In this document: positions 1 to 7,497 of the stretch, piece after piece | How positions within the stretch are numbered: the stretch's first letter is position 1 | Layout: each line of letters opens with the position of its first letter | Source: Actinoplanes nipponensis | Lineage (GTDB): Bacteria; Actinomycetota; Actinomycetes; Mycobacteriales; Micromonosporaceae | Reading direction: 5' to 3' | Assembly (NCBI RefSeq): GCF_016862275.1 | Contig: NZ_BOMQ01000072.1 | Coordinates: 1-39,209, forward strand | DNA: 39,209 bases | Notes under the pieces: model-generated | Databases searched by the model: none | What the model saw: only the letters and a program-made list of their open reading frames with translations | What the model was told of the DNA's origin: nothing | Program-made: the position numbers and the translations under genes

Positions 1-85
1 ACCTGGCCGGGGGCGTCGCGGCCCGGCCCGGCCGCCACGCCGAGCGCCACCTGGCCGGGGGCGTCGCGGCCTGGCCGGGCCGCCG
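1..85. repeat. 48-bp in-frame tandem repeat
   Basis: The segment starting ACCTGGCCGGGGGCGTCGCG at position 1 recurs at position 49. The period is 48 bp, or 16 codons of the minus-strand membrane protein. It may continue beyond the left edge. The second copy diverges after about 37 bp. Confidence 0.75.
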
Positions 86-962
86 GGAACCGCGCGGGCC
101 GGCGGCGCAGGAGCCCGGCGACGACCGCGACGGAACACAGCGCGAGGGGACCGATCATCGCGGAGGCGTTGCCGAGCAGGACGTTCGAGGCGTGGAAGGC
201 CGGGCCGGACTGCTGCAGGCCGCCGAACGCGGCGGCGCCGTCGGGGAAGTAGGCGCCGAAGCCGGCGAACCCGCCGGGCAGCAGGGCCAGCGGGAACCAG
301 GCGGGCGCCGAGACAGGGCTCATCCCGAGGACTGCGGCGGCGTGCAGGGAACCGGCGGCCGCGGCGAGGTCGAGAGCCAGTACCGCGCCGGCGACGGCGG
401 CCAGGCCGGCGAGCCGGTCGTGGCCCGCGGTCCGCAGGCGGGTGCTCACCCGTACGGTCGCCGCGGTCAGGACCGTCCACGTCAGCACCGCCGGGCCGAT
501 GTCGATCCAGCCCATGAACGGCATGACGGCCACCTGGTTGCCGGCCAGCAGGAACATGTAGCCGGTCAGCCCGAGCAGGAGGACCCGGCGTACCGTCGTC
601 CGGCCGCCGGCCGCCGCCATCACGGCCGTGGCGCCGGCCAGCGTGGCGGTCCCGGCGACCGCGCCGAACCGGCCCTGCGCCAGGTGCACGACGTTGAAGA
701 GGGCCGCCGCGAGCAGGGTCAACGCGGCCGGCACGGACAGGGAACGCGCCCAGCGCGCGCCTCGCCGGGCCCAGGTGGCGGGTTCGTCGTCCGCCTCCTC
801 GACGGCGGGGGAGACGGCCAGGCTGACCGCGAAGGCGAGTTTGCGGCGGCTGTGGGCCAGCTCGGCGTGCCACTCGCGGGCCAGCTCGTCGCGGAGGTCC
901 GCGGGCCAGCGCCGCGCGGCGCGATCGATCAGGGCCCGCGCCAGGCGGTCGGCGGCCGTCAC
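1..962 (-). CDS. Multi-pass membrane protein, PadR-operon partner (3' end outside window)
   Basis: The frame begins at a GTG at 962 that overlaps the PadR stop codon (GTGA) and stays open to the left edge, so about 320 residues are visible and the C-terminus is missing. The first 60 or so residues are soluble and charged, with a WPADLRDELAREWHAEL motif seen at the start of many actinobacterial membrane proteins encoded beside PadR regulators. Several hydrophobic stretches follow (for example LLLGLTGYMFLLAGNQ and AVLALDLAAAAGSLHAAAV). The visible end carries a 16-residue tandem repeat with a PGRDAPGQ core. Its function is unknown. By analogy with other PadR pairs it may be the regulator's target, such as a permease-like or stress-responsive membrane protein. 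The coupling is seen; the role is inference. Confidence 0.8.
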   Translation of the reverse strand, partial: MTAADRLARALIDRAARRWPADLRDELAREWHAELAHSRRKLAFAVSLAVSPAVEEADDEPATWARRGARWARSLSVPAALTLLAAALFNVVHLAQGRFGAVAGTATLAGATAVMAAAGGRTTVRRVLLLGLTGYMFLLAGNQVAVMPFMGWIDIGPAVLTWTVLTAATVRVSTRLRTAGHDRLAGLAAVAGAVLALDLAAAAGSLHAAAVLGMSPVSAPAWFPLALLPGGFAGFGAYFPDGAAAFGGLQQSGPAFHASNVLLGNASAMIGPLALCSVAVVAGLLRRRPARFPAARPGRDAPGQVALGVAAGPGRDAPGQ

Positions 963-1282
963 GCCGGCTCCACCTTCGGGCCCGGCACAGCCACCCGGGC
1001 CATCTGCTGCTGCATCGCCGCGACCTCGCGCCGCGCCGCGACCGCGCCGTCCGCGGTGAGCAGGTAGTAGCGCCTGTTCGGACGGCCGTCGGCGGACGGG
1101 TCGGTCTGCTCCCACCGGGACTCGACCCAGCCGGCCCGCTCCAGGCGCACCAGGATCGGATAGAGGGTGCCGCTGGGCAGGCCGGTGGCCTGCATCAGCT
1201 GCAGACCGTAGCGTTCGGCGGCGGGGTCGGCGAGCAGCGCCGCCACGACCTTGAGCACCGACGTGGTCATCCGGGGGGCCAT
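959..1282 (-). CDS. PadR-family transcriptional regulator
   Basis: This is a 107-residue winged-helix protein of PadR subfamily 2 size. The recognition helix motif SGTLYPILVRLERAGWV lies at residues 37-53, and the wing GRPNRRYYLLTADG at 66-79. PadR proteins repress their own operon and release DNA on a ligand or stress signal. The gene is the first of a two-gene operon; its stop overlaps the GTG of the membrane protein. The ATG at 1282 lies inside a palindrome (ATGTAG/CTACAT), and a second in-frame ATG at 1270 (MTTSVLKV) is also possible. A -10-like TATGTA just upstream suggests a leaderless transcript. Family assignment is firm; ligand and target are unknown. Confidence 0.9.
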   Translation of the reverse strand: MAPRMTTSVLKVVAALLADPAAERYGLQLMQATGLPSGTLYPILVRLERAGWVESRWEQTDPSADGRPNRRYYLLTADGAVAARREVAAMQQQMARVAVPGPKVEPA

Positions 1283-1297
1283 GTAGGAACTCTACAT
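1281..1297. promoter_or_regulatory. Probable PadR operator
   Basis: ATGTAG-GAACT-CTACAT is a 6-bp perfect inverted repeat that fits the ATGT-N8/9-ACAT pattern known for PadR operators. It overlaps the padR start codon and a TATGTA -10-like box on the minus strand, as expected for autorepression. Confidence 0.65.
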
Positions 1298-1317
1298 AGG
1301 GTCGGGCGTCCTGTCAC

Positions 1318-2028
1318 TCAGCTGGTCGGCGCCGCCGTGTCGTCCACTGTGATGCGGCCGGGTTGTTCGACGGTCGCCCAGACGCCGAAGGTCAGGTCGT
1401 GGTGCTCGGCCACGGTCCGCAGCAGCCGGCCGTGCCCGGGGAGATGCTCCTGGGCCAGGTCGATCATCACGCAGCGGGTGAGCCGCCGCTGCGGCCGCAG
1501 CACCACCTGCGCACCGACCCGCAGTTCCTGCCCCAGCCACTCGTCCTCCGGGAAGCCGCTGCCCGGAACGTCGACGAGCAGGTTGGCCCGGAACCGCAGC
1601 GGGTCGACCGCCGCCCCGGTCAGCTCCCCGAGCCGGCGCAGCGCGGCGGTGCTGATCACGCTGACTGGTCCCTCGTCGTGGTGACCGACCGCGGCCTCCC
1701 GGGCGATCGTCACCTCCCGGCCCAGCACCTCGCTGACGGCCCGGTGCCCGGCCGGATCGTCGGCGGCGAACCGGCGCCCGTCGGGCAATTCCACCACCGG
1801 CACATCGCCGCCGGCGTGGCCGCGCAACCGGAACAGGCCCGGCATGCGCCGGAAGCGCCGGGTGTCCTTGCCGCTGCCGAGCTTGCCGTCGGCGTCGCGC
1901 ACCGCCCAGAGCCGGTCGCCGGCCAGCCCCCGCCGATCGACCTCGGCGGCCGCAAGGCACTCACCCAGCAGCGACTTGACCGGATAGCGGCGGATCTCGG
2001 CGAGCCGCCACGATCGACCGCGGCTCAG
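1318..2028 (-). CDS. MOSC-domain protein (start unclear)
   Basis: MOSC proteins are beta-barrel sulfur-carrier or molybdenum-cofactor-related proteins (YiiM/MARC relatives). The frame encodes the N-barrel motif IRRYPVKSLLGE, then GLAGDRLWAVRDADGK, a KDTRRFRR segment, and the MOSC core with GSGFPEDEWLGQELRVGAQV and TRCVMIDLAQE (the conserved Cys context). The only standard start in frame is a GTG at 1902, which would remove the conserved N-barrel. The frame is open back to a CTG at 2028 that overlaps the upstream stop. A GTG at 2011 sits one base out of frame, so one extra G near 2005-2007 would explain the problem. The gene follows the wall-anchored protein without a gap. Domain is firm; start, or integrity, is not. 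Confidence 0.75.
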   Translation of the reverse strand: MSRGRSWRLAEIRRYPVKSLLGECLAAAEVDRRGLAGDRLWAVRDADGKLGSGKDTRRFRRMPGLFRLRGHAGGDVPVVELPDGRRFAADDPAGHRAVSEVLGREVTIAREAAVGHHDEGPVSVISTAALRRLGELTGAAVDPLRFRANLLVDVPGSGFPEDEWLGQELRVGAQVVLRPQRRLTRCVMIDLAQEHLPGHGRLLRTVAEHHDLTFGVWATVEQPGRITVDDTAAPTS

Positions 2029-3608
2029 GCGAGGAACCGGGTCCGGCGCCGTCGGGCGACGACCACGCCACCCGCGCCGGCCAGCAGCAACAGCAGGGCC
2101 GTGCCCACGACCGCCGCGATGGGCGTGCCGGTCACCGGCAGGCCGCCCCCGCCGGTCCCGCCGGCGCCGTTGACGACGATCAGCGCCTTGTCGTCGGACC
2201 GGTCGAGCTCACACGCGCCGCCGCACGGGGCGATGACCTCGAGCTCCCCGGTCGCGCCCGCGATGACCTCGGTGATGCGCAGCTCGAAGCGGAACTTCTC
2301 GACCGCGCCGGCGGCCAGATAGCCGCCCGCGGTGCAGAGGTACTGGAAGGCTCCGGAATCGGCGGGCCGGCGCCACTCGGGGTCGCCCTCGACGACCTGC
2401 CGGCAGCGGGCCGGAACGGTGACGATCTCGGTGCCCCGGGGGAGGGTCACCCGCATCTTGGCCCGCATGGTGGGCTGATTCGGGTCGAGCGCGGCGGGAC
2501 CGTCGTTGCGCAGCCCGACCGCCGCCGGCACCACGTCGCCCTTCCCGCCGTTGACCGCGACGCCCAGCGCCACCAGGTCGACCCCGTTGCGCCCGGTCAC
2601 CGAGACCCGCAGGCGCGAGGTGTTGTCCCGGTCGTCCACGTCGGCCTGCCGCTTCGCCGCCGCGGTGGCGACCGGCTCGAGCGCCAGCACCGGCCCGTCA
2701 CCGGCCGAGCCGGCGGGACGGCCCAGCGCCCGCTCCTCGGCCAGGTGGGCGTCGTGCTGGGCGGACGTGCGCCAGGTCAACGGCGCGGTCAGCCCGACGG
2801 GGGCCAGCGTGTCGCCCCGCAGCAGGAAGGGCAGGGTCGCCCGGTAGGTCGTGCCGGGCTGCAGCTGCTGGTCGAAACGGCAGGACACCAGCTGCTCCGC
2901 GGCGTAGCGGCAGTTGCGGAAGCGGGCGCCGGCCGCCAGGGCGGGCACGGGCAGTCCGGCGCTCAGCCCGACGCCGTCGGTCACGTTCGCACCCGCGTTG
3001 CGTACCGTCAGCGGCGCGGCGAAGGACGAGCCCGGCTTCGCGGAGATCGCCGGCACGGCGCCGGCGACGAGGCTGACGCCCTCGACGACGGTGGCCTCGG
3101 CGACGGTCGTGGCCTGCTCGCCGCGGGAACCCCGGAAGGTCGCGGTGATCGTGCCCTCGGTGCCCAGCGGCGCGGACGCCCCGCCGAACAGCACGACGCC
3201 GGTGCTGCGCTTGCCGGCCGGGGTGAAGTCGAAGAAGGTGTCCTCGAAGCTGCACGTGATGGAGGAGTCGCCGCCGGAGCAGTTGGGATTCGCGTCGTCG
3301 ATGTCCACCCGCAGCCCGGCGGCGACCAGGTTCGCCGAGAGGCGGAAGGTGACGCTGCCGGCCTGGACGCGCTGCGCCGGATCCGCGTACGTCCGCAGCC
3401 AGACCGCCGTCCGGCCGCCGGGCGCCACATCGACGTCGGAGACCTCGACCCGCAGATCCGCCGGCGCCTGGGCGCTCGCCGCAACGGGGCCGACGAGGGC
3501 CACCGCGATGCCGGTCAGCGCGATGACCGCCGCGGCGAGCCGGGTGGCCCGCGGGCGCACGGGTTGGAGGCGCGTGGCGCCGGCCTCCGGAAGGGTCTTC
3601 GACGTCAT
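2025..3608 (-). CDS. Secreted LPxTG cell-wall-anchored protein
   Basis: This 527-residue surface protein has a basic N-terminus, a hydrophobic signal core at about residues 22-45 and an ASAQA cleavage context. The large extracellular part is beta-rich with CARDB/DUF11-like character (VEVSDVDVAPGGRTAVWLRTY; LTVRNAGANVTDGVGLS) and has paired cysteines. A Gly-rich linker leads to LPVTG at 490-494, a hydrophobic helix and a RRRR tail, the classic sortase sorting signal. Sortase would link it to peptidoglycan; no sortase gene is in the window. The ATG at 3608 was chosen because it starts the signal peptide; the frame is open further upstream but would overlap the heliorhodopsin gene. It lies 77 bp after that gene on the same strand. 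The ligand is unknown. Confidence 0.88.
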   Translation of the reverse strand: MTSKTLPEAGATRLQPVRPRATRLAAAVIALTGIAVALVGPVAASAQAPADLRVEVSDVDVAPGGRTAVWLRTYADPAQRVQAGSVTFRLSANLVAAGLRVDIDDANPNCSGGDSSITCSFEDTFFDFTPAGKRSTGVVLFGGASAPLGTEGTITATFRGSRGEQATTVAEATVVEGVSLVAGAVPAISAKPGSSFAAPLTVRNAGANVTDGVGLSAGLPVPALAAGARFRNCRYAAEQLVSCRFDQQLQPGTTYRATLPFLLRGDTLAPVGLTAPLTWRTSAQHDAHLAEERALGRPAGSAGDGPVLALEPVATAAAKRQADVDDRDNTSRLRVSVTGRNGVDLVALGVAVNGGKGDVVPAAVGLRNDGPAALDPNQPTMRAKMRVTLPRGTEIVTVPARCRQVVEGDPEWRRPADSGAFQYLCTAGGYLAAGAVEKFRFELRITEVIAGATGELEVIAPCGGACELDRSDDKALIVVNGAGGTGGGGLPVTGTPIAAVVGTALLLLLAGAGGVVVARRRRTRFLA

Positions 3609-3685
3609 GGCGAGGGACCTTAGCGACGCCGGGCCGGCGCCGCGACCCCGCTCGCCGTCCGTGTGGACAGCGACCGGCTCGGTCA

Positions 3686-4450
3686 TCAGCCGGCCAACGA
3701 CCCGCCGAAGATCTGCCACGCCAGCACGGACTTCGCGATCAGGCTGAGCACCAGATAGACCTTCTCGCCGTAGGCGTAGTCGGCCCACCGGCCGACTCCC
3801 CGGTACTGGAGCCACTGGTTGAGCCCGAAGCTGAAGAAGAACACGGCCTGGGCCACGACGATGCCGTAGACGAAACCGGGGACGGTCTCGGACCCGACGA
3901 CGTTGACGGCGATCGAGATCCACGGGGCGAGACCGACGATCGTGCCGAACCAGAAGGGCAGCATCGTCGTCGCGCGGCGGCCCGGCGGGTTCATCAGCTC
4001 CTGGAGCCAACCGAACAGAATCATCGCCACGTTGGCGCCGGCGATCGTGATGACGGCGTTGATGCTCGTCACGCCCGAGTAGAAGCTGATCAGGACGACC
4101 ATCAGCGTCGCGCTGACCGAATACTCGACCCAGCGGAAGCGGTTGATGCCCCGCCGCAGATCACGTTCGTAGAGGCCGCGCGCGACGGTCGCGGTCAGCA
4201 GGTGGTCCAGGGCCGCCAGCAGCAGGAAGACGGCGACCGCCCACCCGATCGGCACGTCGAACAGGGCCTTGGGCGCACCCACGGCGGTGCCGGGCGGTCC
4301 CTCGGGAAACGACGAGGTGACGGTGATGGCGAAGCTGCCGGCGAGCACGACGACAACCACCGCCTGAGCGAGGTGCAGGAGGGCGAGGCCGACGTTCCAG
4401 CGGCGCAGACCCGCCAGGCGCTCGTCGGTGACTCCGGTGGCGGTCGGCAT
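3686..4450 (-). CDS. Heliorhodopsin
   Basis: The protein is a seven-helix retinal-binding photoreceptor of the heliorhodopsin family, which has inverted topology (N-terminus in the cytoplasm) relative to type-1 rhodopsins. From the ATG at 4450 it has 254 residues. The family signature WVEYSVSATLM has the counterion Glu at 109. The Schiff-base Lys is at 240 in SLIAKSVLAWQIF. His26 and His83 match the two pocket histidines (His23/His80 of the founding protein 48C12). GANVAMILFGWLQE and PFWFGTIVGLAPWI are also typical. A GTG at 4468 would add six residues; the ATG at 4450 has GAGG ten bases upstream. It heads a minus-strand run with the LPxTG protein. No retinal-synthesis gene is in the window. 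Its signalling role is unknown in the family generally. Confidence 0.92.
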   Translation of the reverse strand: MPTATGVTDERLAGLRRWNVGLALLHLAQAVVVVVLAGSFAITVTSSFPEGPPGTAVGAPKALFDVPIGWAVAVFLLLAALDHLLTATVARGLYERDLRRGINRFRWVEYSVSATLMVVLISFYSGVTSINAVITIAGANVAMILFGWLQELMNPPGRRATTMLPFWFGTIVGLAPWISIAVNVVGSETVPGFVYGIVVAQAVFFFSFGLNQWLQYRGVGRWADYAYGEKVYLVLSLIAKSVLAWQIFGGSLAG

Positions 4451-4600
4451 GCTGTCGTTGCCTCGCACGGCTGGATCAACTCCTGCTCCGCGGTACGGAC
4501 GCCGGGCGCGGCGTGAATGCTCCGATGATATCGCTCCCGGTGGCGGTCGGCCGGGCTGAGCTTGGGGGAGAGCAGTCGGTGTATGCGCAGGTGGTTGGGG

Positions 4601-4673
4601 CGCGCCCGGCAGGATTCGAACCTGCGACCGACGGATTAGAAGTCCGTTGCTCTATCCGCTGAGCTACGAGCGC
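4601..4673 (-). tRNA. tRNA-Arg (anticodon TCT)
   Basis: On the minus strand the 7-bp acceptor stem GCGCTCG/CGGGCGC, D-arm GCTC/GAGC, anticodon stem ACGGA/TCCGT with loop CTTCTAA, and T-arm GCAGG-TTCGAAT-CCTGC all form. The anticodon TCT reads AGA (and AGG by wobble), rare codons in this GC-rich DNA. G73 is the discriminator; the 3' CCA is not encoded. Confidence 0.95.
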
Positions 4674-4690
4674 CTGGCCGGCCCACGGAG

Positions 4691-4706
4691 TGTGCTGGCC
4701 AGCACA
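4691..4706. repeat. 16-bp perfect palindrome at the tRNA transcription start
   Basis: TGTGCTGGCCAGCACA is its own reverse complement. It abuts the -10 box of the tRNA promoter and spans the likely transcription start, so it could be a regulator site or a structure in the pre-tRNA leader. Confidence 0.6.
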
Positions 4707-4734
4707 TACTAGAGTTCCGCCGCCGCCCGGTCGA
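4706..4734 (-). promoter_or_regulatory. Promoter of tRNA-Arg
   Basis: On the minus strand TCGACC (4734-4729) and TAGTAT (4711-4706) are separated by exactly 17 bp, a good vegetative sigma-70-type promoter. Transcription would start near 4699, about 26 bases before the mature tRNA. Confidence 0.65.
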
Positions 4735-4742
4735 GCGGGATG

Positions 4743-5753
4743 TCACGGCGTCGTGGCGTCCGCTTTGTCCTCCGGGGCCGGCGGCACCGCGATCTCCGGC
4801 GTGCCCTTGGGCGGCACGAACGCGTCGACCCACCGGCCGAGTTCCTGGAAGACCTCGGTGCGCACGTCCCGGCCGGACAGCGTCAGGTCGTGCATGCCGC
4901 CGTCGAAGCGGGCGATCGTCACCCGCGGCCCGAGCCGCGGCGCCCAGCGCACGATGTGCTCGACGTCCAGCACGGAGTCGCTCAGCTGGACGTCCTCGTG
5001 CCAGCTGCGGCCGCGGAAGCTGCGGGTCGAGCAGGCGACCAGGATCGGGGCGTCGATGGCCAGCCCGGCGCGCAGGCGGGCCTGGCCGCGGCGGATCGCT
5101 TCGAGCCATCCGGTACGGACGGGGAAGCCGTTCAGCGGTTTCCAGGTGAGGTCGTACGTCCACTCGCCACGGTGGTCGCTGTGCAGGCTCTGCCCGTACA
5201 GGCCCAGCGTGCTCATCGGCAGCACCCTGTACGGGTTGCGACCGCTCGTGCGGCCCACCACGCTCATCAGCGGGCGGCGCAGCAGCCACGGCACGTTGAA
5301 GTCGAAGAACGGGCTGTTCAGGAAGAGGCCGTCGACGACGCCCTGGTCGTGGCGCGAGTGCGACCACAGTGAGGTGATCAGCCCACCGGTGGAGTGGCCG
5401 GCGACGAGCAGCTGCTCGTGGCCGTCGTCCTCGCGGATGATCCGGGCCGCCTCGTCCAGCTCCGGGTAGTACTCGGTGAGGCTGCGCGCGAAGTTCGGCG
5501 TCTGGTGCGGCAGCAGGCTGCGGCCGTACTTGCGCAGGTCCAGGGCGTAGAAGTCCCAGCCGCGCTCGACGAAGAAGTCGGCCAGATGGGTCTGGAAGAA
5601 GTAGTCCACGAAGCCGTGCACGTACAGCACCGCGCGCCGCGACGGGGTGTCCCCGCGCCGGCGGACCAGGGTCGCGACGACCGGGCCCTCGTCGTCGGTG
5701 CCCAGGTCGATGGTGAGCCGCTCGTACGGCGGGCCCAGGACGTCGGTCTCCAC
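4743..5753 (-). CDS. Alpha/beta hydrolase (serine aminopeptidase S33 / lysophospholipase-like)
   Basis: This 336-residue cytosolic hydrolase has the oxyanion-hole HG at residues 46-47 (LYVHGFVDYF), the nucleophile elbow GHSTGG at 119-124 with Ser121, and a late DGGMHDL segment that supplies the catalytic His. The LDLRKYGRS stretch is typical of the Hydrolase_4 group (monoacylglycerol lipase/lysophospholipase-like). The C-terminal 25 residues are Pro/Ala-rich. It stands alone on the minus strand, divergent from the SSB gene; 181 bp between them hold both promoters. Substrate cannot be read from sequence. Confidence 0.87.
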   Translation of the reverse strand: METDVLGPPYERLTIDLGTDDEGPVVATLVRRRGDTPSRRAVLYVHGFVDYFFQTHLADFFVERGWDFYALDLRKYGRSLLPHQTPNFARSLTEYYPELDEAARIIREDDGHEQLLVAGHSTGGLITSLWSHSRHDQGVVDGLFLNSPFFDFNVPWLLRRPLMSVVGRTSGRNPYRVLPMSTLGLYGQSLHSDHRGEWTYDLTWKPLNGFPVRTGWLEAIRRGQARLRAGLAIDAPILVACSTRSFRGRSWHEDVQLSDSVLDVEHIVRWAPRLGPRVTIARFDGGMHDLTLSGRDVRTEVFQELGRWVDAFVPPKGTPEIAVPPAPEDKADATTP

Positions 5754-5934
5754 GCCGCCAGGTTACCCATGCGTAGGGACCTTCGCGCCATAGCAGATCA
5801 GCCGCGATTTCCATCCTCGTCCACATTCCGCCGTCATCCACAGGCTCGCGGCGCTCGCGAAGCGGACATCGGGTCGGTCGGCGCACGCTGCTTCGCAGAT
5901 CCCCCGTCGTACTTCCCGTCGATAAGGAGACGCA

Positions 5935-6897
5935 GTGTTCGACACCAACATCGTGGTGGTCGGGAACGTCCTGACCGCGCCGGAATGGCGCCGCACCGCC
6001 AGCACGAACACCCTGGTCGCGAACTTCCGGGTGGCCTCGACGGCCCGCCGCCTGGAGAAGGAGACCGGGCGCTGGGTGGACGGCAACCACTTCCGGGTAC
6101 GCGTCAACTGCTGGCGCCGGCTCGCCGAGGGAGTGGCGGCGTCCGTCACGGTCGGCGACCCGGTCGTGGTGGCGGGACGCCTCTACACCCGCGACTGGAC
6201 CGACTCGGAAGGCAACCCGCGCACCACGTACGAGATGGAGGCGGTGTCCGTCGGGCACGACCTCGCCCGCGGCCGGGGCCGGTTCTTCCGTAACAAGCCC
6301 ACGGCGGCGAGCGTGTCGGAGACGACGGAGGCCGAGGGCCAGATCCGCGGCGAGACGGCGATGCCGGTCCCGGAGGACGAGGTGCCGACGGTGTACGGCG
6401 ACGGCCTGCTCGACGGCGACGAACCGACGTTCGCGGAGATCCCGGCCGGCCCGGCGGGCCTCGACCCGATCGCGGCCCTGCACGGCGGCACCATCGAGCC
6501 GTTCGACACGGGTGTGGCCGTCCCGGGCGGGGACCCGGGCCGGGAGCAGGACGGCGGCGAGCCCGGGGCCGCCGAGCTGCCGGCCCCCGAAGCCGGCGCG
6601 GCGGACGCCTCCGGCCGCGGGCCGGGGGTCAGCTCGGCGGGCGCCGGCGGCGCCGTGCCGGGGGCCGGGCACGGCTCGGCGGACGCCGGCGGTCCCGTGC
6701 CGGGGGCCGGGCGCACCCCGGCGGGCGGTCCCGTGCCCGGGCCCGGTCCGGGGCCGCGGTCCGGTGCCGGGTCCCGTTCGAGCCGGCCCGCGGGCGGAGG
6801 ATCCGAGCCCGACGCGGGGCCGGCGGGCGAGAGCGAGAGCCCGGCGCGGCGTACCAGCCGGGGTCGCAGCCCGCGCCGGCAGCCCGTCCCGGCCTGA
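5935..6897 (+). CDS. Single-stranded DNA-binding protein paralogue with long disordered tail
   Basis: The GTG start has AAGGAG six bases upstream. The first 110 residues form an SSB OB-fold: NIVVVGNVLTAPEWRRT, NTLVANFRVASTAR, WVDGNHFRVRVNCWRRLAEGVAASVTVGDPVVVAGRLYTRDW in order. It resembles the second SSB of actinobacteria (SsbB-like), used in recombination, competence or sporulation rather than replication. The remaining 200 residues are acidic, then Gly/Ala/Pro-rich with repeated PVPGAG-like units, and end in a basic RSPRRQPVPA. The usual acidic DDDxPF-type tip that recruits repair proteins is missing. The total of 320 residues is about twice the usual length. OB-fold assignment is firm; paralogue role is inference. 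Confidence 0.85.
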   Translation: MFDTNIVVVGNVLTAPEWRRTASTNTLVANFRVASTARRLEKETGRWVDGNHFRVRVNCWRRLAEGVAASVTVGDPVVVAGRLYTRDWTDSEGNPRTTYEMEAVSVGHDLARGRGRFFRNKPTAASVSETTEAEGQIRGETAMPVPEDEVPTVYGDGLLDGDEPTFAEIPAGPAGLDPIAALHGGTIEPFDTGVAVPGGDPGREQDGGEPGAAELPAPEAGAADASGRGPGVSSAGAGGAVPGAGHGSADAGGPVPGAGRTPAGGPVPGPGPGPRSGAGSRSSRPAGGGSEPDAGPAGESESPARRTSRGRSPRRQPVPA

Positions 6898-7159
6898 CCC
6901 CCTTGGCGGCGCGTTCCCGGGCGTGACCGCTTCGTGAGCCGCCGTCGTCGCGGATCCGCATCCCCCTCGGATCCGTGACGGCGGCACCGCCCCGGCCCTC
7001 CCTTCCGCCCACCCGGCCGACAGCCTGGCGATCCGGCGCCGACCTCCGCGGCCGCCACCGCGAGGCCGGTCGGAGGGTGCGCACCGGCTCCGGTGCGGGT
7101 GGTCGAGGGCCGGCCGGCCGGTGGGTCTCGCCGGAGGTGGCAGCGAGGCCCGCCGGCCC

Positions 7160-7200
7160 GGCGGGTGGGTGTTCGGTGGTCGGCACCCACCCGCCAACCC
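7160..7200. repeat. 41-bp hairpin repeat, copy 1
   Basis: GGCGGGTGGGTG (7160-7171), a 12-nt loop, then its exact complement CACCCACCCGCC (7184-7195), followed by AACCC. It is identical to 7362-7402. Confidence 0.9.
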
Positions 7201-7230
7201 CTGCCGTGCGGTGTTCCTGGCCGCCGGCGG

Positions 7231-7263
7231 CCCGGCCACTGCTGGTGACCAGCAGTGGCCGGG
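7231..7263. repeat. 33-bp near-perfect palindrome
   Basis: The 16-bp arms CCCGGCCACTGCTGGT and ACCAGCAGTGGCCGGG match perfectly around a single central G at 7247. Such a site could extrude as a cruciform, bind a dimeric protein, or be the core of a palindromic repeat element. Confidence 0.9.
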
Positions 7264-7273
7264 GTCGGAAAAC

Positions 7274-7309
7274 GCGGCGGCGGAGATTTTCCCCGGTCTC
7301 CGCCGCCGC
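7274..7309. repeat. 13-bp stem hairpin
   Basis: GCGGCGGCGGAGA (7274-7286) pairs fully with TCTCCGCCGCCGC (7297-7309) around a 10-nt loop TTTTCCCCGG. Confidence 0.85.
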
Positions 7310-7361
7310 CCGGACGCCGGTCGCGTCGACGCCCTGGGGTGAGCGTCGCGAACGACCGGCC

Positions 7362-7402
7362 GGCGGGTGGGTGTTCGGTGGTCGGCACCCACCCGCCAAC
7401 CC
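7362..7402. repeat. 41-bp hairpin repeat, copy 2
   Basis: Identical over 41 bp to 7160-7200 and in direct orientation, 202 bp downstream. The 12-bp stem is 7362-7373/7386-7397. Confidence 0.9.
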
Positions 7403-7444
7403 TGGGCCGCCCGCCCCGCTCCGGGGCGCTCTCCCCGAGAGAAA

Positions 7445-7475
7445 GGCGCAACCGCTCGGCACAGCGGACTGCGCC
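7445..7475 (+). repeat. Two-part hairpin upstream of cobD
   Basis: GGCGCA (7445-7450) pairs with TGCGCC (7470-7475), and inside it CCGCT (7452-7456) with AGCGG (7463-7467). It does not match the cobalamin riboswitch core. Confidence 0.6.
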
Positions 7476-7497
7476 AGGAGCAGGGCGGGCGCCTCCC

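Noticed and set aside
2025..4010. Upstream extension of the LPxTG protein to 661 residues
   Set aside because: It would overlap the heliorhodopsin gene and place the signal peptide in the middle of the protein.
4636..7392. Long open frames on both strands over the hydrolase, SSB and the gene-free interval (up to about 900 codons)
   Set aside because: They overlap better-supported genes antisense, have Arg/Pro/Gly-rich composition and no domain; rare stops in GC-rich DNA explain them.
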